A stretch of DNA of 64,000 bases from Hetaerina americana (lineage: Eukaryota > Arthropoda > Insecta > Odonata > Calopterygidae): NCBI GenBank assembly GCA_022747635.1, contig JAKTNV010000001.1:45764446-45828445 (forward strand). The letters run 5' to 3'. Under the pieces are notes generated by a model. It searched no databases, was not told where the DNA came from, and worked only from the letters and a program-made list of their open reading frames with translations. Positions within the stretch are counted from its first letter, which is position 1. Each line of letters starts with the position of its first letter. Position numbers and translations under genes: made by a program. Positions 35,601 to 49,159 of this stretch are shown one piece after another.

Positions 35601-36182
35601 TTGGTATCTACTATCATTCATACTGCTAGCTCTAACAGAGCTCATAATGGGAAGAATCAACCCCAGCCATACTCTTAATAGTGGGCAAAGCACATTTTGA
35701 AGGAAATCAGAAAGGAAAAATAAATAAATTAAAAAATATAATGTTACTGGGGGGGTTAGAACAGAACAAACGATTGAACCAAAATACGATAACAAAAATG
35801 CTCTGACTAAGGTGTACTAGATAGCATTGACCCTCACCCTTATCCAGGGCTTGTGAGAGATTTCTCCTGTGCCAGTGGCCCGCCAATCTCTCGCTTGCTT
35901 GGGTATGCGTAAATGCCTTAACCCTTGAAAATATCACTCACCCAAACAGGTCTTTTGCGGAATTTCTTCCATTGTTACTCCTGTAACTCACACTTTGGGA
36001 AAGGTAAGGGAGATGCCCAGAAATTGACACGTTTTGACTGCCAAGCAGTCCTCTTCAGAGAAGGAATGATGCCGTGCCATGTGTGGTGTCTTAACTTGGC
36101 TGTGTATATTGTAACGGGCAAAAGTATGTTGGAGTACGTTGTACGGAGGAGTTGTTGGGAAATGTTGGGTGAGGAGGAAGGT

Positions 36183-36219
36183 TGGGGAATGATCATGTTG
36201 GGGAATGATCATGTTAGGG
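36183..36219. repeat. Short tandem duplication
   Basis: Two adjacent copies of a 17-bp unit, gttggggaatgatcat, with a partial third. They sit in a G-rich stretch beside the Penelope-like fragment. Confidence 0.7.
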
Positions 36220-36307
36220 ATTTTTGTCATTTTGAGGGAGGGTGGGAACAGGGTCGGAAAGCCATTGCAGGGATTATGGTAAAATAAGTAAAATGTAAGC
36301 CTAGTCA

Positions 36308-36640
36308 TTAATGATGATTTTTTTGAGTGGGGTAATTCAGGTGTTTTGCTAAGGAGAATAAGGTTGATGAGATCGGGCCCTGGTCATAGTTCATGAGTTT
36401 ATTTTTGGAGCAGGGGATGTAGATGCTTTCATGGTAGTCTAATAAGTGGTTCGGTACTGTGCTAATGAGTTTTAAAGTTTTCAAATCAATGTTGTGTGAG
36501 TGCTCATGCATATGTTCCGCAACTGCTGATCTTTCAGCATCACCTAGTCTGTAGCAAGCTGTGTGTTCTTTAAATCATGTGTGAATATTTCTACATGTTT
36601 GTCCAATGTACGATTGGTCACATTCAGAAAAACTTAATCT
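36308..36640 (-). mobile_element. Penelope-like element fragment: GIY-YIG endonuclease
   Basis: On the minus strand one frame reads CDQSYIGQTCRNIHT, a TGA stop, FKEHTACYRLGDAERSAVAE, HMHEHSHNID, then ESIYIPCSKNKLMNYDQG. YIGQT, the R, the FKEH block, the AVAEH block and the ESI...LMNRDQG-like end are the conserved order of the C-terminal GIY-YIG nuclease of Penelope-like retroelements. The reverse transcriptase part is not recognisable nearby. One internal stop suggests it is dead. Confidence 0.8.
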
Positions 36641-36699
36641 TGTATATGCCTGATTTTTGGAGGGCCTGATTTTGCCATATCCTTTGCCCACTACAAAGA

Positions 36700-37300
36700 G
36701 AATGGCTGGGGTTGATTGTTACCATAATATTCATACCGCCGTAGTTACCATTCCTTTTCACTCTCTAACATTGCTTCTTTCATGATTTTCTCCATGTATA
36801 TGTTGATGGATGCGCAGTTTCATGGGTGATAGTGGGCATTTGTCTTAACCTCCTGCCCATCCCAACTCTCCTACCATTATCCATACCTATTCAGTCTGTG
36901 ACAGGCTTTAGATTTGTTGCCTAACCACTCTCTACTCCTATCTTCTGCAATGCATTCATTAATTTTATCTTATTTACTCTGGCAAATGCATTTAGGTATT
37001 CCACAAAGCAAAAAAATAATTTATTTAGAATATCATATTTCTCTCTGCTGTTAACCTCATAAATGCTGTAGAATCTACCACACCCCTCTCATTTCTGGAA
37101 CCAGGTTGATGATCCCCAAAAGAGTCTAGCATCAATCAATTTTCTGCATTTTCTAATTAATAACCTAATTAATATTTTGCTGTATTCAAAATCCACTTTA
37201 TTGTCTTTCAGTCCTAGCATATGAGGTAGACCTTCTGCAAAGGAGTAGTTGAATGCACTCAATTTTCCCAGAGTCTAACCCCAGGCATTCACTTGCCTCT
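36700..37300 (-). mobile_element. Decayed LINE reverse transcriptase, finger/palm part
   Basis: Minus-strand pieces in shifting frames read DHQPGSRNERGVVDSTAFMR (matching the DNQFGFRKGRGTRDA block), a degenerate AFDRVNW region (NAFARVNKIKLMNALQKIG) and PLSPMKLR (the RQGCPLSPLLF block). It lies just right of the Penelope-like fragment, with another RT piece to its left. The Penelope-like element may therefore have inserted into a LINE cluster. Confidence 0.55.
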
Positions 37301-37499
37301 CTGTTTTAGGTGGCAATTTATAAGTCATTGTGTTACTCACAATTCCTTCCCCATTTTTACTATTCAAAAACCAAACCTGACTTTCAGGGTAGTTCATACT
37401 TCCTTACCAATTCACCCTCTGCATCCACAGGTGGTTTTCCTTTTTTGGAATGGGAATTAATGTTGATCATAATAATTTTTAGCCCAATTTCTCCCTTTT

Positions 37500-40400
37500 A
37501 AATTGCACATGAGCTCATAAAAATTTTCCTAAGAAGTTTTTTTAAACCCTTAACTGGATCCTTATTTTGTTTTAAATCCCATGCGCCAATTCTGTTTCAA
37601 AACATTTCTTCTAGAAATTATTTAGAGGTCACATTAAGTGGAACCCACTGTTCTCTTGTATTGTCTATTTGTATGCAGCAATTATTGAAAGTTTAAGCTA
37701 CATCCATTTTTTTAAAAGAGCGATTTGTTTTATTAACTCAGAATTGATTTTCCATGAGGATTATTGAGGGTTATTACAAAATAAAGACAGATGAAGTTGC
37801 CTTAATCGACGTAGATTTGTCATGGATCGGTGTGATCTGATTAAATGTGTGACAGCTAACTGTTTGTTATATTTTGACATACTATTTTTTCATTTTTTTA
37901 AATTTCTTCCAGATAAAACTTATTTTTACTAGATTTTATTATTTCATTGCTCTTAATATTTTCTGCTAGCCTGTGTACCATCCTCGAGACCTAATATTTT
38001 CCTTCCTCTCCTTTGCTTCCCCAACATTCTCACTAAAAACCCATGAACTCATTTTTATCCACCATTTTTGAAACTTAGTCTTTTATACTCTTTATCTAAT
38101 TTTTAACACTTGCTTTACATAGATAATCTTGAAATATACCCTCATTGCTATTTCACGAGCCAAGTACTAGAATATTTTTTATGATCAAGAGATCTCATCT
38201 ATAGTGAATTAGGTTGGTTTTGCTTCTTAACAGAAACAAAACTCAAGCTATCCTACTCAGGAACTCAAAATTAATCAATAAATTTGATCTTAACTTGATC
38301 CCCAATTTTAAATTTGGATATACTGAGCTACCGTACCCCAAAACCAAGTCTAGTTCAATCCTGAATGATAACTTGTCATAGAAAAAAAATTATGACATAT
38401 TTCAAATTAAATCAATAGGCCATTATACCAACGTAAGGTGAGCAAAAAGAGCATAACCTTTAGCTGCAGCACCTCCTAAATATTTGCTAAATTTTTAATC
38501 TTCACAAAGATGAGTAAAATCTCACTCCCTAATGAAAAACAATTAACCTTCCTACTTAACTGAATTATTTTCAAAAATAATCACCAATCATTCCAAGATA
38601 ATAAGAACAGAACCAACCAATCTTGTATTTCTGAACCACTGAACCACCACCCTTCCACAAGTCATTTATTGTGGCAACTTTGCAACTAATCTCATCTATT
38701 CCAACCTTTCTTAGGAAATCTTGCTCAGTAGAAATTTTACCAATAGTATTATAACTAATTTAAGAATGTTTTTCTTAATATTGAAGCATGCATCAATGTC
38801 ACTGTTGTTTCCCAATTTCATTTGTAATCTCATGGTTTATTCATATTCTTTCTATGGGTCTTGTCCCAGAGTACTTTAATATGTATTGTATTCTAAGTAC
38901 ATCTTTAAGGCCACTATTCAATGTTCACACACTTCACCGCAAATATCGCTAAAATAGAAGAACCTTCAAGAGTGAAAATAATCAATTCTTCTTCTCCTCT
39001 TTTACTCTTATGTTTGTATATTCTTGGAGTTACAGAAGATTGGAAATTATGGAGTGGAGGGACGGACACTGGGAAATATGCTGTATGCTCATCAACCAGC
39101 CTTCATTTGTGAGGCAGAATGAATTTCCTTTTCTGCAGGCAAGTCATTTTTTTCAAATTGATTGTAAATGTAGTTTCAACTTAATGATTGTTGGCTCTAG
39201 TTGAAATAGTAGTTGTTTGAGGTGATAGTGAATTTTTGTTAGCAAGTCACTATGACTATGATGTCATCTGGACAGAAAATTCCTCCAGTGGGATTGGTTT
39301 TCCTAAAGAAAGAAAACTCTTCACATCTCCATGTTCCAAGCTGACCTTTGATTTTGAGTTTTCCATAAACATTTGGAATGAATGGTCATTATATAACCAC
39401 CAATAAATTTCACTGGATAAAGGAACAGGAAGATGAATCCTCCAGAGAACTGCAATTCCTCAAAAAATATCAAACAAATTGTTTATAATTTAGGATTGGT
39501 CATGCAAACATATGAGAGATACATCAATAATTGAAGCTATAATCAAGTTTGATGTAAGCTAGATTTTGCAAATAGATTTTACTTTATTTGCATTGCATTC
39601 AAAAAATATAAATCCAGTATCCAAATTTAAGCAATCAAAAAATTACTTATTTAATCTTACTGACAAAAGTGACATGATGAATCCAAGTCATTCCCATGGG
39701 GTTAACTGTCTGAGGATAAGTTTGAAGCAGCTCTCCAGACTACATCTTGTTTCAAAATCCAAATCTCTTAATTCCCTCAGAGCTTCTTGCACTGACATTT
39801 TCCATCATCTGTTTCTCATTTTTTTTTATCCCAGGCCAGCCTCTACTATTCTTCCCCTTTCTATGCTTCATTCCGATATAGTCATCAGTAAACTTCTTGC
39901 CTCAGGAAATGTCCAATCGATTTCCCTCTCAGTGGGTGTCCTCCATAAACTTCTTTCTGTGCTTCTCTAATCCATTGATTCCACATACATGTATATATTT
40001 TAATGAATTTCTTCCATAAATCAATGATGCAATGCTTTGCCATAGGTACTTCTCACTACCGATTGAATACTTCCTTATTCACATTTGTTCTTACCTGTCT
40101 AAAAAGTAAAATTCTTCCACTACCTCTAAAGGTTTTTCCCAACTCTCATTTAAAGATCATCTTCTTTGAGATGGTTACATGAAATTGATTTATTTGTATT
40201 CAATTTATCTGGAGTTAAAATTTTTTAAATCCTATACTGAATACTGGCTAGTAGTGTTCTTGTTGGATATTCTTTCTTCTCTGCAAGTACATTAAGCAGT
40301 GCCATTCACAAAACCAAATAATGCTAATCATTTCTCCATATGTCGTTTTTTATTATTTCCTTATAATTTTTCAGTGTCTTCTTAATATTTGTGTTGCAGA

Positions 40401-43400
40401 TCAAGGTTGATATCATTGAGTAAAAGAGCTAACTCATATTTTAGCTTTTATTTAATTGCTTCTGAATGGACTGTTGCTCAATACTTATTCAAGTTCAATT
40501 CAGGAATCAGTTAAAGCCAGGGAATCATATGAATCATTGGAAGGAGTTCATTTTTAAACTAAGAAGAATACACTTTGAATACTATCGCATTATGATAATG
40601 GAAGAACCATTTTTTACTTCATTGAAATTTGGTTTGTAAACCATTTATTGATTAAAGTAATCAGAGGTCACATTAAGCAGAACCGTTTGTACGTGTTTCC
40701 CAAGGTATTGTGCATCTATTGCCATCTATACAAGCCATTTACTGTAGTTATCGGTGACCCACAAAGTTTTGGTACTCACAGAAATACCCCTTGGTTTTAA
40801 GCATCCAATCACTGTTTAAATACAGGATCCATTTAAATGAATGAGTATCAGCCACTTTAAAAGAGAGTGCCATCACTTTTTTCAACAATATGGTAGTCAC
40901 ACACTTTTTGTATAGAATGTCTTCTTTGTGATTAGTTCTCATAGTCCTTATGAATCTTAGGGTGCCCAAGCATAATAAACATCTAAAATGGCCACTATGG
41001 GAAGAGCTAATTTTCAATTTTTCATTTAAATAGAAATATTTGTTTAGTAAAATAATTATAATTTTGCTAGCATAAGAAATAAACTGAATAAGTTTAATTC
41101 AAAAGCTTTTTTTTAATTTCATGAATAGAGAAGCTTCAGGAATTGTATAGTCATGCAATTTGTCTCAATTGCTTTCACATTCTTAATACTTTGATTTTGA
41201 AGTGTAGATGTAGAAAGTGCTTTTATTTAAATATACATTAAAAGAATGCATTTAAAAATAGCTTTAATGTAGACAAGGCAGTAACTGTATTCAGTATCTC
41301 AGTAAGATTTCTTAAGGAGTTGACTGTACTAATGAGTCAGTGCTATATTAGAAAAATGTTGAGTGCTCAATATTGCAATGATTAGGGTGTATTCTTTTGA
41401 ACTGTCACCCCCAAAAATGGCTTTACACAGAATAAATCCTGGAAGCTTCCAGTATATTGTATTGTTTTGGTGACCATAAAAACTTTTATATTCAATTGAA
41501 AAGCTTGAATGCCCAACCTTTTAGATTAGTGAATGTTGAACATTGAGTTTTGGAGACCATTATAAATATTTACAGAAAGATTCCAGTATCAGTTTTGCTA
41601 ATTATCACTGACCACCAATTTTTCATTACATAGTACCCTTATGAAGTTCAGTCATATAATTAGGAAGGAAGTGTTATGATTTTTGTTACTTTGGTTATAT
41701 TTTACTTTTTGTTCTACATTTATATGTACAAGGAGTTAGGACACATGGAATGATGTTCCAATATTCACCTGACATTATCTTATAATGCAATAAATTGTTT
41801 GATACATTAATTTGACTGCATTCATTCATATCTACTTTCTTAATCTAGTCTTAATTTCACAAGTAATAAATTCATATCTAACTAATTTTTAGACAATTTA
41901 AGGATTCGGTGCAAACTTATTTCAATCAATAATTTCAAATGGGCATTGCGGTCATTAATGAACATTGTTAGGTGAAACTTTATTTATGTTAAGATAAATG
42001 AAAACTAAAATTCAATTAATAGTCAATCTGGCTGAGAAACTTGACTTTCCAGTGTTCATAATTAAAATTAAAAATTAGTAAAAATTGAATGTTTCTATTT
42101 TACTTATAATATGGCTAATATGTGCGACAAGAAATTTAGCAAGTCTTGATGGAGCATTGAAATTTCCAATTAGTTTAATTTTGAACTAGTTATAAAAATA
42201 CTTTTTTATTTGAATGGAGCAAAATGAAAAGTAGCTCATAAAAAGAAATTATTCTTTGCGAAAAAGAATTATTTTCAATTTATCCTTGAAAATGGGGTTG
42301 TTGAAAAAATATTAAAAGGATCTTTCAAGTTTTGTGTTTGATAAATGAATACGGTAATGTATTTGCTGTGTAGATATGCTGATAAGCATAAAAATTATAA
42401 TTAATAACATAAATTCAACTCTATTTAAACATTTTCATTGTTAATAATTCAAATGAATTTAGGTAATTCTTCCATTTCCCTGTGCGAGAAATCTAGATAT
42501 TTCTTTCTTGTTTTTGCAAAACACATTAAAAGAGGATATTGGAGAATTCTAATGTTTTCTGATTAAAAGATGAGAGAATGTTTTCATGTGGCTGCTGCGT
42601 ACTTTGAGATGCATCCGAATATTGATGATAAAGTTTTGCAAAGAATGAATGCTTAATGACTATATAATATCTAGAAATTAAAGAAAGAGTCAGCTTTCAA
42701 AAGGATACACTAGAAAGAACAGTCCCATAAATTAATTTGAAGGTGTCTACTTTGATAGCTAGCTAAAATTTACCCATTACTTCAGTGTTTTGACCATTGA
42801 ATTTAAAGCAGTGAGGGGAAATCATGTTCCCTTATTTTTTAGAAAAAGCACCTTGTCATCTGTGTCTCTGTCATTTATGCCAGTTCAATATGGTGTTCTG
42901 TCCTTGAATCTTTTACACCTTCTCAATTAGAGGCCCAACACAATCTTACTCTCCACCACATTCAAAGTGCCGGACAGTTTCATAGAAATAAAAAACTGCA
43001 TGCCATGCAAGCTCAACACTTAGCCCATTGTTGTTCATCCCTAGGGGCAACACAGAAAAAGACAACACAGTGAAGGGAAGGTTTTGGAGTTGTTTCACTA
43101 TGCTAACTTTACAAATATTTTCAGGATGGTTTGAATTTGATTAGGAATTCTCTAGTGTAATTTACATATGCAATACAAAAGGAATACTTGAAGTAGGACT
43201 TAAATGTATGTTTTCTGATTTAGCATATTAGCTTCTAATACCAATAGGAGTAGGTTAAACTCAAAAAAGAGGTATGTCATTACAACTTCTACATAATTAA
43301 TTTGTGTTATGATAATTGTTAAATTGTCTATGTAAAACAATAGTTCACTGATCTAGGACTGAGAACAGTCCTTAGCATAAGTCTATTATTTTAATCCTCT

Positions 43401-43650
43401 AAATTGATGGACTAAATCAAATATGGACTAAATATCAAATTTTATTTTAAGATTCAAAAGAAAGAAAAATTTATAAATGAATGATGGAAATAATTGATAT
43501 GAAATTTCCTTACATAAGTTAACTGATCAGTACAAAGGCATTACATGAAAGTAACTCTCTACTCATAATTTCCTAGCACTGATTTTTGCTTATTTATTAA
43601 ATAAGAAACCTTTTTGATCTCACATTTAGGTTTAACTTTGTGTAATTCCT
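37500..43650. other. AT-rich intergenic or intronic sequence, no gene recognised
   Basis: Low-GC sequence with very few ORFs. A 21-bp block, agaggtcacattaag plus flank, recurs at 37625 and 40665. Some stretches (39.7-40.4 kb) look like much-decayed LINE sequence but I cannot support a clear call. Confidence 0.45.
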
Positions 43651-43654
43651 TCAT

Positions 43655-43751
43655 GATGAGGGTAGAAAAAGAAACTTTGCTCTTCCACGTAAAGATGATC
43701 TCCACAGAAGATCTTTATGTGAAAGAGCAAGTTTCTTTTTCTACCCCCATC
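43655..43751. repeat. Near-perfect hairpin, about 43-bp arms
   Basis: The left arm (43655-43700: gatgagggtagaaaaagaaa and on) is the reverse complement of the right arm (43709-43751) with only a few mismatches and small bulges. The loop is about 8 bases. The whole fold is about 97 nt, the size range of an animal microRNA precursor, but a small palindromic element is equally possible. Confidence 0.7.
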
Positions 43752-46700
43752 TTGTTTGATTACGCAGCCAAAAAGTGTTTCTTGAGACATTATATAATTG
43801 ATTATAATGATATGCTATTAATGGACAATAAAAAGAACTAAATATTTTAGTGGACTGTATCTACCTGTAATATAGGTATATGCTTCCACTGATAAACCTT
43901 ACTTCAGTGCATTGCTAACCTCGTCTGATTGTATGTGAATTAAATATGACTTGCAAATAATATTATTTTCACATTTTTCAAAAACTATTGAGTCAAATAT
44001 AAAGTAATACCCTCAAACCATTTGAAACCCCAGGAATACTCCCTTACAGGAATAGGAATGCAAAACACCCTGGACACATGCTGTTCAGCCATTTATTCAA
44101 GAATTTCCCAAAACTTGTTACTAGGATTTAGTTAGTTGAAATTACGCAAAAGCATTGCACAAGAGATATATTGGTGAAAAACTAGTTTCCCTTCCCTAAT
44201 TCTTGACAGCTCGATTTTGAGCACTGCCATGATCAGTAATCACAAATAATAGAAGTTGATAGAAAATAGCTGATGATTAGAAAAGTAGCTATTCATTTGC
44301 GTATATCCAATGCAGATGACTTCAATTGGCACTTGGTCAAAATTCATGATTGGAGTGATTTCATTACCCCCTATTTCAATTCAATTCAATTTATTTCTTC
44401 ACCATAGGCATAGAATTATGCATGGCTTTGTCAATACATGTTTTACACTTCATATCAATAAAAGACGCTATGCAAAATATTAAAACAATATGAAAAATAT
44501 AAATACATACAATTTACAATTTTCTTGGGATTAACACATTCCAATTATACATATTGTAACTATCTTAGATATGTTTTTTAATTGAAAGAGCAGACTGAGC
44601 TTATAGTTTTCCTTTGCTTTTGCTTCACTGTTGAAATAAACTTTTTCTCCTATTTCACATTTTTCGACATATTTCATGACATTGTACTTGATAATTTGAT
44701 TTTGCTTTGACCAGTACCTCATATGAGTCATCTTTGAATTACAAATGGCCAATTTCAACTTTCTTTTATACTTCCTCTCCCCTTTGATAAGTATCCTCGA
44801 CACAAGAATCCCCTCCTCCACACATCCAACATAATTTTCAGCTATGTAACTATGTAATACAATTAATTCTGTATGTATATCTATCAGGGCTCTTTTACTA
44901 AAAAAAGAAAGAATCTTGTATGGGTTTATCATATAAATTTTTCGTCAAAATAACCTGTAGCTCACTCAGTTGCATCTATGCATTGAAAAAATACACCAAA
45001 TGAATGCGGATTGATTTTTTTCCTATTAATAGTTTAAGAATTAATGACACAGTGAAATGTTACAAACTTTTCATAATTATTTAGTCACATAAATGCTAGA
45101 AAATAACTGTTAAGGCAGTTTTGGTGACTATAATTATTCTGAAGCTAGTTTCAATACTGAGCATTTGCATGTTAGACTCTTTTGGTGGAAAAGGATGAAA
45201 AGTTTTCAGCAAAAAGTGGCAAATCTAATGCAATAATAAAGGTTAGATTTGATTCCTCCTAGATCTCCCCCCCCCCTCCCCCACGTATAGAAATATGATG
45301 AAATGTTACTACCATTCTCCCCGCAAAAAGTCTTTCATCGATTTAAGGGCAACATAATATACCCTTTATGTATATGTTCACCACATTTTCATGTGTTTTC
45401 AAATATTTGATTTTTTTAGTATTTTAATATTTATCACATTTTGAAACTCTGATCCGATCAAAAATGTGATAGTTAAAGCCCATGGAGCACCATTTCCAGA
45501 GGTTCATCACTTGACATTTCTTAGTAATTAAAATTTCATTGGGGAGACTAGAATCCTTATTTTGTTTTCAGGTTTTTCAAATGATATAAATGTAGATTGC
45601 ATTTTGCATTAATAGTCTGGCCAATCATTGATTTAATTTATATTTGAAAAGAAAGTTGCAAGCTAAGCTTACTCTTGTACTGATAATCCTTATTATTTAT
45701 TGAAATGCATGTGCAGATAGTGTGTTAGGTGGCATACAAAATCCCTAGCATTGCAATCAAACTTGGAAAAATAGCATGAATATCAATTTGAAAAATTAAA
45801 ATTCAGCTGCTACTTACTAAGATAATCTAAGGAAAAACAAAGCCAATCCCATCACTCATGGCCCAGAATCACACCACATTAAAAATCACACTCAGTCTTT
45901 CTTCTATTGTGCAAACTATTCCATTTCAGAATACCCAAATTGTCTGTTTTGCAATCTGAATTTTTATGCCTACCGATTACTACCACTACCTCTGACTGCC
46001 TTTTATTGCACTTTTTCTGATTTTTCATGTATCCGACTTCATATGGGCACTGTACTTTGAACAAGTTTTCCAGGATATGGCAAACCAGGACCTTATAAGC
46101 TCTATCTTTCATAGCCATGTTACTTCCTTAAAAATGTCTCTCTATCCAATGAAGTACTTTACATGCCTTCCTTCTATGCCAAACTATTCCCTTGAACTCC
46201 CAAGTTCCATAGTTAGGTAAACACCCTTTTCAGTTACTGCTACTGGTATGAAAAGTGTATGCCTTATGGTGTAAAGTCTTTTTATTTGAAAAAATTGTAT
46301 ACGTGGTCTTACTTACTTCAGTAGCCATGAAGGCATAACTTAATGCAGTGGGATCAGCTTGGATGCTATTGGGAAATAGTTTAATTTAGAAGGATTTGAT
46401 GAAGTTGAAGGTTAATGCGTGAGTTTCTGTGACAATAAAAAAGATGAATTGATTTGTGAGGTGTGGTGCCTTTTTGTTGGGAGGGAGGTAAAGAGGCAAG
46501 GAGGACAAGAATGAGGGGCATTCATGGGAATCAAAGTATTAAAAGGAATCAAATTGATGATTGCTAAAGTTTTGTTTTCACACAATTTAAAAAATAGATC
46601 CATCATCCTTCTTTAAAGAATCATTCATTGTTTCCCCAAAACTATTGACGAAGCTGCAAAGATCAACCTTAATATTGTCTTCTCGATACAGGTGTCACAA

Positions 46701-48544
46701 GAATTAAACTAATATCAAATACAGGTTGATTCAGGGAAACTTTTTCACTCACTTATTTCTTAAAAGGCATTTTATATAAGCACACTCTTTATTACTTTTA
46801 TAGAAAGAATTTTAATGTCATAGTATTTAATTATTTATCTACAATTTATATAAGGAAATCTTAGTCTGTTGGATGGTACTGCCCACTTTTTTGGATTTCC
46901 ACCACAATCTCTTCTAGCTACCCCTAATTCTGGAGGCATCTTTTGAACAGCAACTATGCAATTATCTGCTGAATGGATTGTGCAAATGGTTTATAAAGAT
47001 TCCTCTTCTTTGACCTTGCCATTGCATTCTTATCTATCAAGTCTTGTTATCTTCTTTATTCATTCTCATTTAAGGTCATTCATTTTAATCTCTTCATTCA
47101 ATTCTTGACTCATAGTTGCATCTTTTGTACATTTTATTTGTACATTCTGATCTTGGAAAGACATAATTGGAAAATATATCAAACACAGATTCACACCTAA
47201 GGGATTTATACAGTGAATGCCACCTAATGATACTGTGAGGAAATTTTATTTTCCTAGTCTAATACTGATTCATTCATAAATCTTAGTTTTGCTGAAGTTT
47301 AATGGCAAAATTAAAATGTCATGATCTAAGATGATATTTGATGCTATTAGTATAAAATTAAGTTGAAAGTCGCTCACTCTTGATGAAATTGATTAAGTCA
47401 TTATAAATCTTTTGCATGCTGTTTGTATGCATATTTAAATTATTTTTAATATGTTTTATTGCATTGTTCTGCCTGTATCCATTATTTGTGTGTTTGATCA
47501 GTGGGTTAAAATGCTATCACCCTGAGTTCTCCAATGGTGTGCATTACTAAAACAATTTTTCTGGTTGCAAAAAACCTTCTTAATCACTGTTCACCAAATT
47601 GTCATTACAGCACATTGCTCTAATGTGCATATGTAGTTGCATGGAACTAAAATCACTGAAGCATTCTGTGTAACAAGGGTCATTTTTTGATTCTGAATCT
47701 ACATTAATGGATGACTATCTATTTTTACTTGGGAGGTTGTGTTGACCAGAAGAACACAGGTCTTTATAACATTTAATTATTCAACTTTCTTTTCATTGGC
47801 TCACAGAATTTCAGTAATGTCAATTTCATTCCTACATTATTCATAATATTCCTAAGAAAATAAATATTATGAGTTTGTCTCTGTCTTTCTCTATAATTCT
47901 GCCCCTTGTTCTCATCATAATTCTCGACCTAATTTCATCCTCGTCTTGAAATTTCACCTTTGAGAATCCTTTTTCCCATTGTCTACCCATCAGGAATCAC
48001 ATTACTAATTAATACTACCTACATTCACATACTAGGTTATAATTTGCACCATATTCTTTCCTTTTAAATAGTTTCTCTTCATAAGCACCATGTACACTTT
48101 CATGTAATGAATACCATGTTAGTCGTTCCCCTAATCTCACATCTGTCATACAAGAGAATTGATTCAATAGCCATCATTTTATAAGGAAGTCATCCTTATG
48201 AATTTTTCAAGCAAATTATGCTTTCGAAGATCTTGAATCACGTACAATTTATATCTTGCACTGCAACCCAACAGCAAAGAATTAAAGGTGATGGCATTTT
48301 TCTCTAAGGCTGCTTTATTACAATTATCATGGTATAATGTTTTCCACAAGTGTCTTTTTTCCTTCCTTTTTGTTGCAGGTCATCATTGCCAGAGCAGAAT
48401 AAGTTGATCCTCATCCTATATGGTAGTGTACATGTGTGTCTTCCGGAAATGCAGATTCAGCAACAGGTGTTGGTGCTCTGTCCTGTGAAATCCAAAAGAT
48501 AGCATCGCCCTTGGCACTTGAACAGGGGGACCAGAGGATAATTA
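43752..48544. other. AT-rich sequence, no gene recognised
   Basis: Low-GC sequence with a C-rich run at about 45266-45283. A minus-strand ORF of 133 codons (44531-44932), rich in Ile, Lys and Tyr, matches no family I know. A good acceptor-like sequence (ttttgttgcag at about 48369-48379) is followed by seven codons and a stop; it is discussed under findings. Confidence 0.45.
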
Positions 48545-48870
48545 AGCTTTGATTTTATTAGGTTGATCACAAGTTTTAGGTTCTCTCCTCTCTTAAGATT
48601 GCTGTCAACCATGAACTGAACAAAACAAAATTGTTGAATGCAGATCATATTTCGACAGCAGTTTACTTCTGTAAGAGTGCTATCTAGTGGTTCAATCAGG
48701 AATTTTTGTGATCTCTTGCTTAAAATCCTGGTTTGCACCCTTCCAGAAGCAGACTGTTCCTGGAGTATGTCCTACAGTCAACAATTTTGTTTTGCTCAGT
48801 TTATGGTTGACAGCAATCAGAGGAGAGAACCTGTTATGTGCTACACCTATTTTGTTACCCAACTTTGACA
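48545..48870. repeat. Long fold-back (inverted repeat with about 130-bp arms)
   Basis: The left arm (about 48545-48680) and right arm (about 48735-48870) are reverse complements with moderate divergence. Best-matching cores are ggttctctcctct, gattgctgtcaaccat and caaaacaaaattgttga on the left, mirrored on the right. The spacer is about 54 bp. It could be two inverted copies of an unnamed repeat or a hairpin-type transposon. Confidence 0.75.
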
Positions 48871-49159
48871 TTTTCAGGTGAAATAAAAATTTTTTTTGAA
48901 CCCTATCCAAATTTTAATTATCAAAGTCTTGATGCTAGACAGAAGCTGGTTTTAATTAAATAGGACTTAGGGGTATTTTTTAAGCTTTTATTTATAAAAA
49001 AATGAATGAATTGTCTATAAAAGAAGAATGTTGGTCAAATTTTTTTTGTTTTTCAAAAAAGTGGAATAAAAACATTTTTTTAAAGGAGGGAAAGACTTAA
49101 ATTTGCATGAAAAATTGTACTAAGTCCAGAATAAAAAATTCCATGGCCAGGGTTGAATA

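Noticed and set aside
38990..39125. Possible plus-strand exon after acceptor ttggagttacag (about 39022-39033)
   Set aside because: Two overlapping short open frames, no recognisable domain, no convincing donor or partner exon.
44531..44932. Minus-strand ORF of 133 codons
   Set aside because: Very AT-rich, Lys/Ile-rich, and matches no family I know; more likely chance or an old repeat than a gene.
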